A stretch of 64,000 nt of DNA from Henriciella marina DSM 19595 (GCF_000376805.1 NZ_AQXT01000002.1:2666001-2730000), one strand, 5' to 3'; shown: positions 34,017 to 44,290, numbered from the stretch's first letter. Translations and numbers: made by a program. The notes: generated by a model not told the origin, from the sequence alone.

Positions 34017-34721
34017 ATGTCACTTGTCGGTCTCATTGGCGGGGTCAGCCCCGAAGCCACAAAAATCTATTATGAGCTGCTGAACGCGCATGCCCGCACG
34101 CGCCATGGCGGCCAGCACTCGGCGCGCTGCGTCTTCTTCATGCTCGATTACGGCGTGATGATCGGCCACTATCATGATGAGAACTGGGAGGCCTTCAAGG
34201 CGGAGGTCGTGAAAGGTGCCGAAGCGCTCAAGGCCGCTGGCGCTGAGGCCATCGCGATTACGTCGGGCACCACCCATGTTGCCGCAGATGCCGTCGCCGA
34301 GGCGACCGGCCTTCCGGTCATCCATATGCTCGACAGCCTGTCGGAGGCCATGATGGCGTGCGGCGTTGCCAGCCCACTCCTCCTCGGCACGCCATGGGTG
34401 ATGAGCGGGGATTTCTTCGCCCCTGCGCTCGCCCAGCGTTTTCCCGGCACGCCCATCATTCCGTCAACCGAAGACCGGGACATGGTTGGCCGCCTCATCT
34501 TCGAAGAACTCGTCGAAGGTGTGGTGAGGGACGCCTCCCGCGATGAACTGACGGCGATGATCGCTCGCTACGCCGATCAGGGCGCCGACGGCGTCATCCT
34601 CGGCTGCACCGAGCTCTGCATGATCCTGTCGGACGGCGATGGCCCGCTGCCGGTGTTCTCGACGACGCACATCCACGCCGAAGCCGTGAATGCGTGGATG
34701 ACCGGGAAAGGCCGCGCCTAG
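34017..34721 (+). CDS. Aspartate/glutamate racemase family protein
   Basis: The 234-residue protein has the racemase fold: 'GLIGGVSPEATKIYYELLN' at the start and catalytic Cys in 'GVILGCTELCMIL'. The first catalytic site, normally C-N-T in 'P-C-N-T-A-H', reads T-S-G-T-T-H, so one of the two cysteines is replaced by Ser/Thr. Some family members with Thr and Cys racemise broad L-amino acids, so activity is possible but not proven. The stop interlocks with the convergent gene (CTAG 34718-34721). Confidence 0.88.
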   Translation: MSLVGLIGGVSPEATKIYYELLNAHARTRHGGQHSARCVFFMLDYGVMIGHYHDENWEAFKAEVVKGAEALKAAGAEAIAITSGTTHVAADAVAEATGLPVIHMLDSLSEAMMACGVASPLLLGTPWVMSGDFFAPALAQRFPGTPIIPSTEDRDMVGRLIFEELVEGVVRDASRDELTAMIARYADQGADGVILGCTELCMILSDGDGPLPVFSTTHIHAEAVNAWMTGKGRA

Positions 34722-35704
34722 AGCGTCTCTTTCAGAAACTCGACCGTCTTCGGCCAGTTGTCCTGCTGCGCGGCCCGGTTTGAGCGGCGTGTGCCGCCCC
34801 AGTCGAGCGGCTCGTCGGCGGTCTCCGGGTCCAGCGTCTCGGACGGCAGGCCGCCTGCGCCGTGCCCGGCCTCCGGATAGGCAAGCACCGTCACCTCGGG
34901 CCCGCCCATCGCCTCGGCCCGCGCACCGATGGCTTCAGCCATCGGACAGCTCGGCCAGAGCGCATCCAACCCGCCGCAGATGAGCAACATCGGTGCCTCG
35001 CTCTCCTCGACGGCGATCACCGCCTCTTCATGCTCGCCGACAGCCTTCAGCCCATTGGCATAGAGCGAATAGAGGCCTGTCTCATAGTCGAACGCGCCAT
35101 AGGGCAGCGCGGGATAGGGCTCGCCATTCAGTGACCAGGAGGCTTCCGGCGCCCGGCCGTCAAAGTCCCAGTTGATGCCGGTCCACGAGACGCTTGAGGG
35201 GACGATTGCCACAACTGCCGCGATCTCCGGCCGGCGGCTTGCCGCGATCAGTGCCGCTTCCGCGCCCTTCGATGTGCCGAAGATGCCGATGCGTCCTGCG
35301 TCCACTTCTCCGCGCGCCAGCAGCCAGTCGAGGGCGCGGTCGAACCGTTCCAGCGGCACCATTTCAAAGTTCTGCTCTTGCCCCTCGAAGCGGTAGAAAG
35401 ACATCTGCAGCACGCTGAAGCCTTCCGCGCGCAGCGCTTCTGCATCGCGCGCGACACCCTCGCTCAGTCCGCCTTCGGACCCGCCAAAGATCAGGATGGC
35501 CGGGCCGGGCGCGTCGGTGGTTGTGGCGGGATAGAAGTGTGCGATGAGGCCTGGCTCGCGCAGCCCAATGACTTCGTCCGGGATGGCCGCTCGCGCGGCT
35601 TGTGCGGCGCTCATCGGCGTCCCGGGCGCGGACTGGCAGGATGACAGGATCAGGGGCAGAGCAAGACAGGCGGCTGCGCCAAGCGGACGGAACGAAAACG
35701 GCAT
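34718..35704 (-). CDS. Lipoprotein-type acyl-CoA thioesterase/BAAT-like alpha/beta hydrolase
   Basis: The 328-residue protein begins with a lipoprotein signal ending L-S-S-C ('ALPLILSSCQSAPG'). The alpha/beta hydrolase has nucleophile Ser in 'IGIFGTSKGAEAALIA' (G-T-S-K-G), the BAAT C-terminal-domain pattern 'AVVAIVPSSVSWTGINW', and His in 'EAGHGAGG'. BAAT relatives handle acyl-CoA or acyl transfer; an exported member more likely acts on esters. ATG 35704 has GGAG nine bases upstream. The frame running on to 36112 is a shadow of the next gene. Confidence 0.85.
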   Translation of the reverse strand: MPFSFRPLGAAACLALPLILSSCQSAPGTPMSAAQAARAAIPDEVIGLREPGLIAHFYPATTTDAPGPAILIFGGSEGGLSEGVARDAEALRAEGFSVLQMSFYRFEGQEQNFEMVPLERFDRALDWLLARGEVDAGRIGIFGTSKGAEAALIAASRRPEIAAVVAIVPSSVSWTGINWDFDGRAPEASWSLNGEPYPALPYGAFDYETGLYSLYANGLKAVGEHEEAVIAVEESEAPMLLICGGLDALWPSCPMAEAIGARAEAMGGPEVTVLAYPEAGHGAGGLPSETLDPETADEPLDWGGTRRSNRAAQQDNWPKTVEFLKETL

Positions 35705-35824
35705 GGTGGGGCACTCCATCGGGCGGCATCTACGGTCGTCGCCTCGCACAGCCTGCCTCAGGCGTCCACTTGCACGCGCAAGCAATTGTGGATAGCGCCG
35801 TCCCGTCGACAGAGGAGCCCGGCC

Positions 35825-36547
35825 ATGACTGTGCGAGAGACGATCACCATCCCAAGCCAGTTCAACGGCCCGCCCGGCAGCGGCAATGGCGGCTATTCGG
35901 CCGGGCTGCTCGCCCAGCATCTGGACGGCCCGCACACGATCCGCCTCAATGCCCCGATCCCGCTGGAAACGCCGCTGACCATCGCGCGCGACGGCGGCAA
36001 CACGACCCTGCTTGCTGGCGACACGCTGATCATGACAGCACGCCCAGAGGCGCCAGGCATCGAACCGCGCCCCGCCCCGTCCTTCGAGGCCGCGAAAAAG
36101 GCCAGCGAGCACCCACGCCCCTTCGGCGCCGGTGAGCTGTCTGTCTGCTTTGTCTGCGGACGTGGCCGTGAGCCGGGCGAGGGCCTGCGCATCTTCTGCG
36201 GCCAGCTGGATGATCCGGAAACAGCGGCGACGATCTGGACGCCGCTTGACACGTTTGCCGATGAAGACGGTCTGGTCCGCCCGGAAATCATCTGGAGCGC
36301 GCTCGACTGCCCCGGTGGCTTCTCCCTGCCGGATGTCGACCGTGCCCTTCTGGGGGAGATGAACGCGCAGATCCTTGAGCGCCCGCCCGTGGGTGAGCCG
36401 CTGATCATCGCCTCATGGCGCACCGGCGGCAAAGGCCGCAAGCACACCGCAGGCACCGCGCTCTACACCAAGGACGGCACCCTCCTCGCCCATGCCGACA
36501 CGCTCTGGTTCGCCGTAGATACGGCGCAGTTCGAGGCGAATGCCTAA
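35825..36547 (+). CDS. Hotdog-like thioesterase family protein
   Basis: The 240-residue protein starts with 'FNGPPGSGNGGYSAGLLAQH', a glycine-rich opening typical of a group of thioesterase-like hotdog proteins in actinobacteria and alphaproteobacteria. It continues with a second half 'VRPEIIWSALDCPGGFSLPD' and 'GTALYTKDGTLLAHADTLWF' that also fits a hotdog strand set. No active-site assignment is made. The TAA interlocks with the stop of the convergent nat gene (CTAA 36544-36547). Confidence 0.65.
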   Translation: MTVRETITIPSQFNGPPGSGNGGYSAGLLAQHLDGPHTIRLNAPIPLETPLTIARDGGNTTLLAGDTLIMTARPEAPGIEPRPAPSFEAAKKASEHPRPFGAGELSVCFVCGRGREPGEGLRIFCGQLDDPETAATIWTPLDTFADEDGLVRPEIIWSALDCPGGFSLPDVDRALLGEMNAQILERPPVGEPLIIASWRTGGKGRKHTAGTALYTKDGTLLAHADTLWFAVDTAQFEANA

Positions 36548-37368
36548 AGCCTGCCGCTCTCATGCGGGAAGAGCTGCTTGTGACGCGCGCAGATTTTCGG
36601 CCAGAGCGTCTCAAGCTCTGGCTCCACAAGGCCAAAGACCTCGCTGAGGACGTCTGAGAGCTCGTCCGGCGTGGCCAGAGTGCGCTGCTCACTCCGCCCC
36701 GGCATCTGCGTTTCCAGCATGCGCCCGCGCAGGATGTAATAGCTCGTCCCGCGCCGGATCTTGGCGCTCAGCGTCTTGCAGAAGATGCTGTTCGGGTCGG
36801 TGATCTGCCATTGATGACGCGCGGCCAGCAGCGCCTCATCGGCCGGTTCGGGCCTGAAGTCATAGCTGAAGCTTGCGCCCGGCCCGCCCTCGAAGAGGCG
36901 CCAATAGCCATCATCGGCGCGCGCCAAAGCCATGCGGATCGGTGCATGGTTCGTCACGCCTTCCTCCAGCGGTATGGCGCTGACCTGTGAGCTGCCGAAC
37001 CCGACATCGACGAGATAGTCGCGCTCCAGCCGCACCAGAAGCGCGAGATGGTTGCCCAGCGCCTCGTCGCCCATGGAGGCGCGCCGCACACCCGCGCCGA
37101 GCCGCAAGACCTCAAAGCCGATCTCAGAGAGCGCCCAGCCGAACACGGCATTCATCTCATAGCACCAGCCGCCTTTGCCGCGGGCGACGATCTCCTCATA
37201 GGCCGCCTCAAGCGACAGCGAGACTGGCCGCCCCGCATGCACATCGAGGTTCTCAAACGGCACCGCGTTCACATGCGCTGCGTGCAGCGCGTTCAGCGTC
37301 TCGAGGTCGGCCCGCACCGGACCATCATGGCCGATGCGTTTGAGATAGGCAGCAAGATCAAGCGTCAT
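36544..37368 (-). CDS. nat: Arylamine N-acetyltransferase
   Basis: The 274-residue enzyme has the complete cysteine-protease-like triad: Cys in 'RGKGGWCYEMNAVFGWAL', His in 'LGNHLALLVRL' and Asp in 'YLVDVGFG'. 'VPFENLDVHAGRPVSLSLE' is the family N-terminal motif. It transfers acetyl from acetyl-CoA to arylamines and hydrazines. ATG 37368 gives the usual length; an upstream extension to 37416 is hydrophobic and unconserved. Confidence 0.95.
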   Translation of the reverse strand: MTLDLAAYLKRIGHDGPVRADLETLNALHAAHVNAVPFENLDVHAGRPVSLSLEAAYEEIVARGKGGWCYEMNAVFGWALSEIGFEVLRLGAGVRRASMGDEALGNHLALLVRLERDYLVDVGFGSSQVSAIPLEEGVTNHAPIRMALARADDGYWRLFEGGPGASFSYDFRPEPADEALLAARHQWQITDPNSIFCKTLSAKIRRGTSYYILRGRMLETQMPGRSEQRTLATPDELSDVLSEVFGLVEPELETLWPKICARHKQLFPHESGRL

Positions 37369-37480
37369 CGCGCAGAGATGCAGGAGCGTGGCAAGCCAGG
37401 CAAGCCACGCCTTCACGGTGACGCCGATCTAGGTATTGTCCGCTATTTCGCGAAGCGGCCGAAGGGTGCAGGATACGCGC

Positions 37481-37864
37481 ATGACCGAGCACCACATCAT
37501 CCTGCTTCTTGGCGTCTATCTTGTTGGCGGTGGCTCCACGCTCCTCCTCAATCCAGGCCGGGTGACCACGATTGTCGACAGCATGGATAAGGTGCCCTTC
37601 GCGACCTATGTCACGGGGGCAGCCATGGGCGTAGCCGGGGCCGCAATCCTCCTCACCTACCACGACTTTTCGACCTTCGCCCGGGGTCTGGCCACCTTGG
37701 TCGGCGGGGGCATCCTGCTGGAAGGCTGGCTCATGATGGCCATGCCCAAGACGCTGATGTCGATGGCGAAGCCCTTCTATCGCGGCGATAGGCTGACGCG
37801 CGGCATGGGGTTGGTCATCATCCTTCTTGGCATCCTCACAATCTGGTACGGGCTTTCAGCCTGA
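37481..37864 (+). CDS. Four-helix membrane protein, hypothetical
   Basis: The 127-residue protein has four membrane segments (about 4-22, 42-60, 68-86, 107-125) with a short basic loop 'PFYRGDRLTRGMG'. No family is recognised. AGGA precedes ATG 37481. It is divergent from nat and followed by the TPP riboswitch region. Confidence 0.7.
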   Translation: MTEHHIILLLGVYLVGGGSTLLLNPGRVTTIVDSMDKVPFATYVTGAAMGVAGAAILLTYHDFSTFARGLATLVGGGILLEGWLMMAMPKTLMSMAKPFYRGDRLTRGMGLVIILLGILTIWYGLSA

Positions 37865-37952
37865 ACCTCTGCGGGCCGCAGCGCCTTTTGCGCTGCCGGA
37901 TGTCCTGATCGCCCCCTTTCCGAACGCGCCGCTTTCCTCTACGGTCCCCCAA

Positions 37953-38112
37953 TCCGAGGGGCGCGTCACGGAAAGCGCTGAGATCGGGCTGAAGGTTCAA
38001 GTCTGCTCATCCTGAGCGAAGTCGAAGGACGAGCAGACAGCACACCGCACCGCCTGAGCACCCTTAGAACCTGATCCGGCGGGGACTGTCCCCAACCCGG
38101 CGTAGGAACGGA
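37953..38112 (+). ncRNA. TPP (THI-box) riboswitch with repeat-containing P3 arm
   Basis: The core elements are in order: P1 TCCG (37953-37956), P2 AGGGG (37957-37961), J3-2 CTGAG (38054-38058), P2' and conserved segment ACCCTTAGAACCTGATCC (38060-38077). P5 follows (CCGG .. CCCGG, with an extra GGGGACTGTCCCC hairpin as its loop). CGTAGGAA and P1' CGGA (38109-38112) end it. P3 spans about 90 bases and contains a REP copy (38001-38038). The Shine-Dalgarno GGAG (38110-38113) overlaps P1', so TPP binding should block translation of the next gene and thiC. Confidence 0.88.
38001..38038. repeat. REP family copy D inside the riboswitch P3 arm
   Basis: The core ATCCTGAGCGAAGTCGAAGG is framed by complementary arms GTCTGCTC (38001-38008) and GAGCAGAC (38031-38038). 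The insert thus forms its own hairpin stacked on the riboswitch P3 stem. Confidence 0.85.
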
Positions 38113-38120
38113 GCGCGTGC

Positions 38121-40639
<2,519 letters not shown>

Positions 40640-40668
40640 TCACCGGTATTGATCTGGCATGAATATGG

Positions 40669-40685
40669 CATTTCAATCTGAAATG
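40669..40685. promoter_or_regulatory. Palindrome before the nucleotidyltransferase gene
   Basis: CATTTCA, ATC, TGAAATG is a perfect 7-bp inverted repeat 22 bp before the start of the two-gene cassette. It is positioned like an autoregulatory operator; no binder is identified. Confidence 0.5.
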
Positions 40686-40706
40686 TATGTGCTCGGGAGC
40701 TGATTC

Positions 40707-41261
40707 ATGCCGATTCCACACTTTAATCATGAGGGGGTGCTGCCTCCATATGTTGGACCGTCACCCGGCGGCGATCCCTCGTCGATGAGCCCCTACAAGG
40801 TCTCCGCAATGGAGGTTGTGCATCACTTCGCGTCGACGCCCAATAGAATAGAAATTTTAAAAGGTTGGATACGGCATCGACAAGAGCTCCGTGCGCTAGG
40901 TTTCGATAGGGGGTTCCAATGGCTTGATGGTTCCTTCTTAGAGGATAAGGAACCAGATGACTTGGATATTGCAGGATTTTTGTACGTCAAAGACAGGTAC
41001 GATGAAGCCGGCTTCCTGCGGTTGATGCGTGACAATCCGAACGTGCTCTCTAGAGCGGAAATTAGAGCGGCATTCCGATTAGATTTTCTGCCGGTAGACT
41101 TGGCGGGAACGCCGGAGAGTATAATTGATTTATCACGATACTTTCTTGGTTTGTTCTCTCATCGGAGGGGTGATATTATTTGGAAAGGAATGTTGCAGGT
41201 GTCATTGAGTGCGGCTGACAACGATGACGCTGCACTAAACTTTCTTAACCAGATTGGCTGA
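40707..41261 (+). CDS. Nucleotidyltransferase-fold protein (DUF6932-like)
   Basis: The 184-residue protein has a nucleotidyltransferase pattern: 'WLDGSFLEDKEPDDLDIAGF', with Gly75-Ser76 followed by Asp85/Asp87, and a likely third carboxylate in 'FRLDFLPVDLAG' (126-131). The N-terminal 'GVLPPYVGPSP' and 'RIEILKGWIRHRQELRALGF' match DUF6932-type proteins of unknown function. Base composition is AT-richer than thiC. It forms an operon with the next gene, 11 bp away. A role in conflict or defence is possible but unproven. Confidence 0.8.
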   Translation: MPIPHFNHEGVLPPYVGPSPGGDPSSMSPYKVSAMEVVHHFASTPNRIEILKGWIRHRQELRALGFDRGFQWLDGSFLEDKEPDDLDIAGFLYVKDRYDEAGFLRLMRDNPNVLSRAEIRAAFRLDFLPVDLAGTPESIIDLSRYFLGLFSHRRGDIIWKGMLQVSLSAADNDDAALNFLNQIG

Positions 41262-41272
41262 CTAGATTTTCC

Positions 41273-42223
41273 ATGGGTATGCTAGCAAAAATGGAACGTG
41301 ATCGTACGTTGGCAGACTTAGCCAACGTCGACGAAATGTTGGCTGCGCTTTCAGATAGCGATTTTGTTTCAAGAGCTACTCTTCAGCAGAGACGAGATGA
41401 GCTTCTGGATCAGGTGGCTCAGTATGATGACCGGGTCGAGGATGGGACGGCGTCGGCTGCGCTATTTTTCGGCGGTCGCCCGGTAATTGCTGACCGAGGG
41501 ATCGAAGCAGAATTCGCTGGCGAAATTTCTCGAAGCTTCCAAGACCTGATTGCAAAGTTCGCAGCACAATCTGTAGGGCAGTTAGGTAGGCGCGGGGTCG
41601 TGCCCCGAAAAGAAGAGTCCACTCTTCATATCACTAACGTTGTTCGTGGGTCTTTCGGATTTCTTTTCGAGCAAGCAGCGGAACAACGAGAGATGGTGCC
41701 GACGCTTCTTTCAGATACTGTTCGTGGTGCTGCAAAACTACTGTCCGCATATTCGTCCGAAGATGACGAAAACTTTGCAGCCCAATTAGAAGAGGTCGAC
41801 CAGCGTGTATTGGAAGCGGCAGCAGGTTTTTTCGACCTTATTCAAAAGAGCGGGGCAACGTTTAGATTGGTCGCTGGCAATAGCGACAACAGCTACGGAT
41901 CAGCTGCAATTGAGCGTGCAGTTGAGCGGGCTAAAGAATCGCGAGTTGAGCTAGAAATAAATACCGTAGAGGCCATATTTTTGGGCGGTCTGCCGGAATC
42001 TCACAGATTCGAATTGAAACTAGCCGAGAACGAAGAGTTGATGACGGGCCGTATCGACCCAGAGCTATCCTCAAATGATATCCAGCGCTTCAATAGAGAT
42101 TTCACCAACTCGCAAGTTTTCGCTCAGATTGAAACTAAAAAAATACTGCGCAATGGCGCTGTCGTACGCGAAAGCTACACTTTGAAAAGACTGAATGACG
42201 CCGCCGAAGCGGGCCAATTTTAG
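41273..42223 (+). CDS. Unknown protein paired with the nucleotidyltransferase
   Basis: The 316-residue soluble protein is predicted mostly helical in the first half ('RTLADLANVDEMLAALSDSD', 'RDELLDQVAQYDDRV') and mixed later. 'SESHRFELKLAENEEL'-type strands and a basic 'IETKKILRNGAVVRESYTLK' end it. There is no signal, no membrane helix and no named domain I can recognise. It shares the AT-richer composition of the upstream gene and its own codon use. ATG 41273 or 41279 may be the start. Its function is not guessed. Confidence 0.75.
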   Translation: MGMLAKMERDRTLADLANVDEMLAALSDSDFVSRATLQQRRDELLDQVAQYDDRVEDGTASAALFFGGRPVIADRGIEAEFAGEISRSFQDLIAKFAAQSVGQLGRRGVVPRKEESTLHITNVVRGSFGFLFEQAAEQREMVPTLLSDTVRGAAKLLSAYSSEDDENFAAQLEEVDQRVLEAAAGFFDLIQKSGATFRLVAGNSDNSYGSAAIERAVERAKESRVELEINTVEAIFLGGLPESHRFELKLAENEELMTGRIDPELSSNDIQRFNRDFTNSQVFAQIETKKILRNGAVVRESYTLKRLNDAAEAGQF

Positions 42224-42390
42224 GAAAGTTTGGATTGCAGCCTTTGTTGTCGGAGGACTGACGTCTTACCGATACTCGGCGCAGCTCACTAGAGCATTCA
42301 GACCTGATGAGTTTGCCGGGCCCTGCGATAGAGGTGCGACTAATGCTAAATCATTGCTCCATTGCCCACCCCCACCGCTAATCCGGCCCC

Positions 42391-42535
42391 ATGACCGACA
42401 GCGCCCCCGACAGACTCCAACCGCCTCGATGAGCTTGAAATCCGTATTGCCCCTCAGGATGAGACGATTGACGATTTGAACGCGGCCATCACGGCGCAGT
42501 GAAAGCTGATCGGGCGGCTGGAGCGCTATCCGTAA
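42391..42535 (+). pseudogene. Broken second copy of slyX
   Basis: The sequence from ATG 42391 follows the intact slyX at 43722 closely (CTCGATGAGCTTGAAATCCG and CGGCCATCACGGCGCA are shared). It has one extra base near codon 8 and a TGG to TGA change (42500-42502) where slyX reads W-K-L-I. Both lesions stop the frame. The copied upstream bases (CCGCTA..CCCATGACCGACAGCGC) show the leader was duplicated too. Confidence 0.88.
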
Positions 42536-42544
42536 GTACCTTCA

Positions 42545-42573
42545 GGCCAAATGGCAGGTTCTGCCATTTGGCC
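42545..42573. repeat. Perfect 13-bp inverted repeat
   Basis: GGCCAAATGGCAG, GTT, CTGCCATTTGGCC. It lies directly after the slyX pseudogene, next to a larger inverted repeat. Confidence 0.85.
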
Positions 42574-42588
42574 ATAGCCAGCCTGTTT

Positions 42589-42659
42589 CGATCCTCTTTT
42601 TCCAGTCAAGGGTGTAATCCTGCGGACGCGACGCGCCCTTGACTGGAAAAAGAGGATCG
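42589..42659. repeat. Perfect 24-bp inverted repeat with 23-base loop
   Basis: Arms 42589-42612 and 42636-42659 (containing CCTCTTTTTCCAGTCAAGGG and its complement) pair exactly. No gene is seen in it. It may be a mobile-element end pair, a recombination site or a structured RNA. The 42224-43211 stretch otherwise holds the slyX pseudogene, short palindromes and one REP copy, and no gene. Confidence 0.85.
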
Positions 42660-42689
42660 GACACGCGCCGCCTTGGCAGTTCGCGTTTT

Positions 42690-42819
42690 CCCCTCTCCCG
42701 ATTACGGGAGAGGGGGTAGGGGTGAGGGCACCGAAGTTTGTGTTTGGCGAGGCGTCACGGGTCATTGAAGTGTTCCAGCCCTCATCCCCGGCCCTTCTCC
42801 CGCAATCGGGAGAAGGGGG
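42690..42819. repeat. Two CTCCC/GGGAG palindromic repeats (second repeat family)
   Basis: CCTCTCCCG-ATTA-CGGGAGAGG (42692-42713) followed by GGTAGGGGTGAGG, and CCTTCTCCCG-CAAT-CGGGAGAAGG (42793-42816) preceded by CCTCATCCCCGG. Related copies lie at 55651-55683 and 55772-55810. They are dispersed non-coding palindromes. Confidence 0.75.
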
Positions 42820-42852
42820 CGCAAACTCGCCGCCCTCTCAATTCATCCGATC

Positions 42853-42937
42853 ATCCCGGACGTGATCCGGGATCCATCTCCCGCCCGCGCCACCAGGTGC
42901 AACGTCAGGAGATGGGCACCGTGGTCAAGCCACGGTG
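42853..42937. repeat. Two short palindromes (ATCCCGGA and CACCGTGG types)
   Basis: ATCCCGGA-CGTGA-TCCGGGAT (42853-42873) and CACCGTGG-TCAAG-CCACGGTG (42917-42937). Both have 8-bp stems with five-base loops, like the element at 32653. Confidence 0.65.
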
Positions 42938-43049
42938 AGGCGCCCCGTTTCAACCTTCACGCAGGATGTCCGAAGACCCCTCGTGAAAACTGGGCTCCAT
43001 GGGGCTTCGTCGGAACCGTCAGCGTGCAGTGATGGATGGCACGATGGAT

Positions 43050-43093
43050 CCCGGCCTCTCATCCTGAGCGAAGTCGAAGGACGAGAGGCCGGG
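43050..43093. repeat. REP family copy E
   Basis: The core ATCCTGAGCGAAGTCGAAGG is framed by CCCGGCCTCTC (43050-43060) and GAGAGGCCGGG (43083-43093), an exact 11-bp complement. This is the same design as copy D in the riboswitch. Confidence 0.85.
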
Positions 43094-43211
43094 TACCTTT
43101 CCGGGTTCACCCAGACGACAGCCCCATACCGCCACCAGGGCCCGCGTGCTTCACCCGCATCGCAATTGCGCCTAAGCTCCCCGTCGGCCAGTCACGCCGC
43201 GGGGGACACGC

Positions 43212-43652
43212 ATGACGAATTACGAACTCACCTATCTCTTCTATGAGGCCATCCAGGTCGGTAATGGCACGATGGCGAATTACATGACGCTGGTCTTCGG
43301 CATGCTGGTCACCAGCTATCTCGCCGCCCACCGGCTCGACCGCGTGATGATGTGGATCGCGCTCATCATCTATTCCATGTTCGCGCTCGGCTTCTGCAAT
43401 GAGATCTTCCAGTCCTATAGTGACTTTGCCCGCCTCGGCCTGCTGCTGGCCGAGCGCGGCCAGCTGCCGGACAGTGATCTCGGCTGGTTCGGCCCGGTCG
43501 CGGTGGGGGGAGAGCCGATGTATTTCATCCCCAAAATGGTGCTGACCATGACCCTTGCCGCCTATGTCGGCTCCCTAGCGTTCTTCTTCCGCGCGCGAAA
43601 GACGAACCTTTCGAGCAATACCGGGCCGGTGACGGCGACGGAGGCAGACTAG
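43212..43652 (+). CDS. Membrane protein, hypothetical
   Basis: The 146-residue protein has an N-terminal 'NYELTYLFYEAIQVGNGTMA' and three or four membrane segments (about 22-40, 45-62, 108-125). It resembles uncharacterised alphaproteobacterial membrane proteins; no named domain is recognised. ATG 43212 follows GGGGGACAC. It lies between the broken and intact slyX copies. Confidence 0.75.
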   Translation: MTNYELTYLFYEAIQVGNGTMANYMTLVFGMLVTSYLAAHRLDRVMMWIALIIYSMFALGFCNEIFQSYSDFARLGLLLAERGQLPDSDLGWFGPVAVGGEPMYFIPKMVLTMTLAAYVGSLAFFFRARKTNLSSNTGPVTATEAD

Positions 43653-43721
43653 CGAAGCGGCGCGGCCCGGCGACAGACAAACCCCTTTGTTTCCCGCAAA
43701 TGCCCGCTATATCCCGCCCCC

Positions 43722-43946
43722 ATGACCGACAGCGCACCAGACGACTCCACCCGCCTCGATGAGCTTGAAATCCGTATCGCCCATCAGGACCAGACGATTG
43801 AGGACCTGAACGCCGCCATCACGGCGCAATGGAAGCTGATCGAGCGGCTGGAGGCCCGTGTCACGCGACTCGGCGAACGGGTGGCCGACAGCGAACAGGC
43901 CGCCGGGCAAGCGGACCCCGTGAACAGGCCCCCGCCGCATTATTGA
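43722..43946 (+). CDS. slyX: SlyX family protein
   Basis: The 74-residue protein has the SlyX heptad pattern 'LDELEIRIAHQDQTIEDLNA' and 'QWKLIERLEARVTRLGERV', ending with a proline-rich 'VNRPPPHY' as in the family. It is a small coiled-coil protein of unknown role. A damaged duplicate lies at 42391. Confidence 0.93.
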   Translation: MTDSAPDDSTRLDELEIRIAHQDQTIEDLNAAITAQWKLIERLEARVTRLGERVADSEQAAGQADPVNRPPPHY

Positions 43947-44000
43947 CACCCACTCGCGGCCCGGCCGCAGAGAAGCTTGAGCGCGACCCCTTTCCTATTT

Positions 44001-44104
44001 TCGTCATCCCGGCCGACCGGAGGGAGAGCCGGGACCCAGTTGACGCGAAGCGCAAGACATGGGCTGGGTCCCGGTCTTGCGCTGACGCGCAAACCGGGAT
44101 GACG
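44001..44104. mobile_element. MITE-like repeat, copy 1
   Basis: This is a 104-base element with ends TCGTCATCCCGG and CCGGGATGACG as terminal inverted repeats. Its interior (GCGAAGCGCAAG, CATGGGCTGGGT, CGGTCTTGC) is shared with copy 2 at 44761-44863. It has no coding capacity, and the two copies bracket the tail-collar-like gene. It fills most of the 43947-44290 gap. Confidence 0.75.
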
Positions 44105-44290
44105 GCATTGGGTCGCTGAGACATCACCGCCTGCCGCAGCATTGCGCCCCCTCATCCCGTGCTCCGGCGCATCGCAGTGCGATGCTTCGTCCTTCGCACC
44201 TTCTCCCCAAGGAGAAGGGAGAAGGATTTAGCTTGCCGCCTTTTCCCGCCTGCCTAAGCTGCCGTCTTCAGAACCAGAGGGGACACTGCC

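Noticed and set aside
35705-36112. N-terminal extension of the BAAT-like lipoprotein
   Set aside because: It would run antisense through the hotdog-like gene and lose the lipoprotein signal that begins at 35704.
42690-42819. CTCCC/GGGAG palindromes as terminators of slyX
   Set aside because: They lie far from any stop codon, lack U-runs and recur elsewhere (55651-55810), so they are listed as repeats.
42738-43246. Small frames in the intergenic repeat region
   Set aside because: They consist of translated palindromes and repeats, with no coding character.
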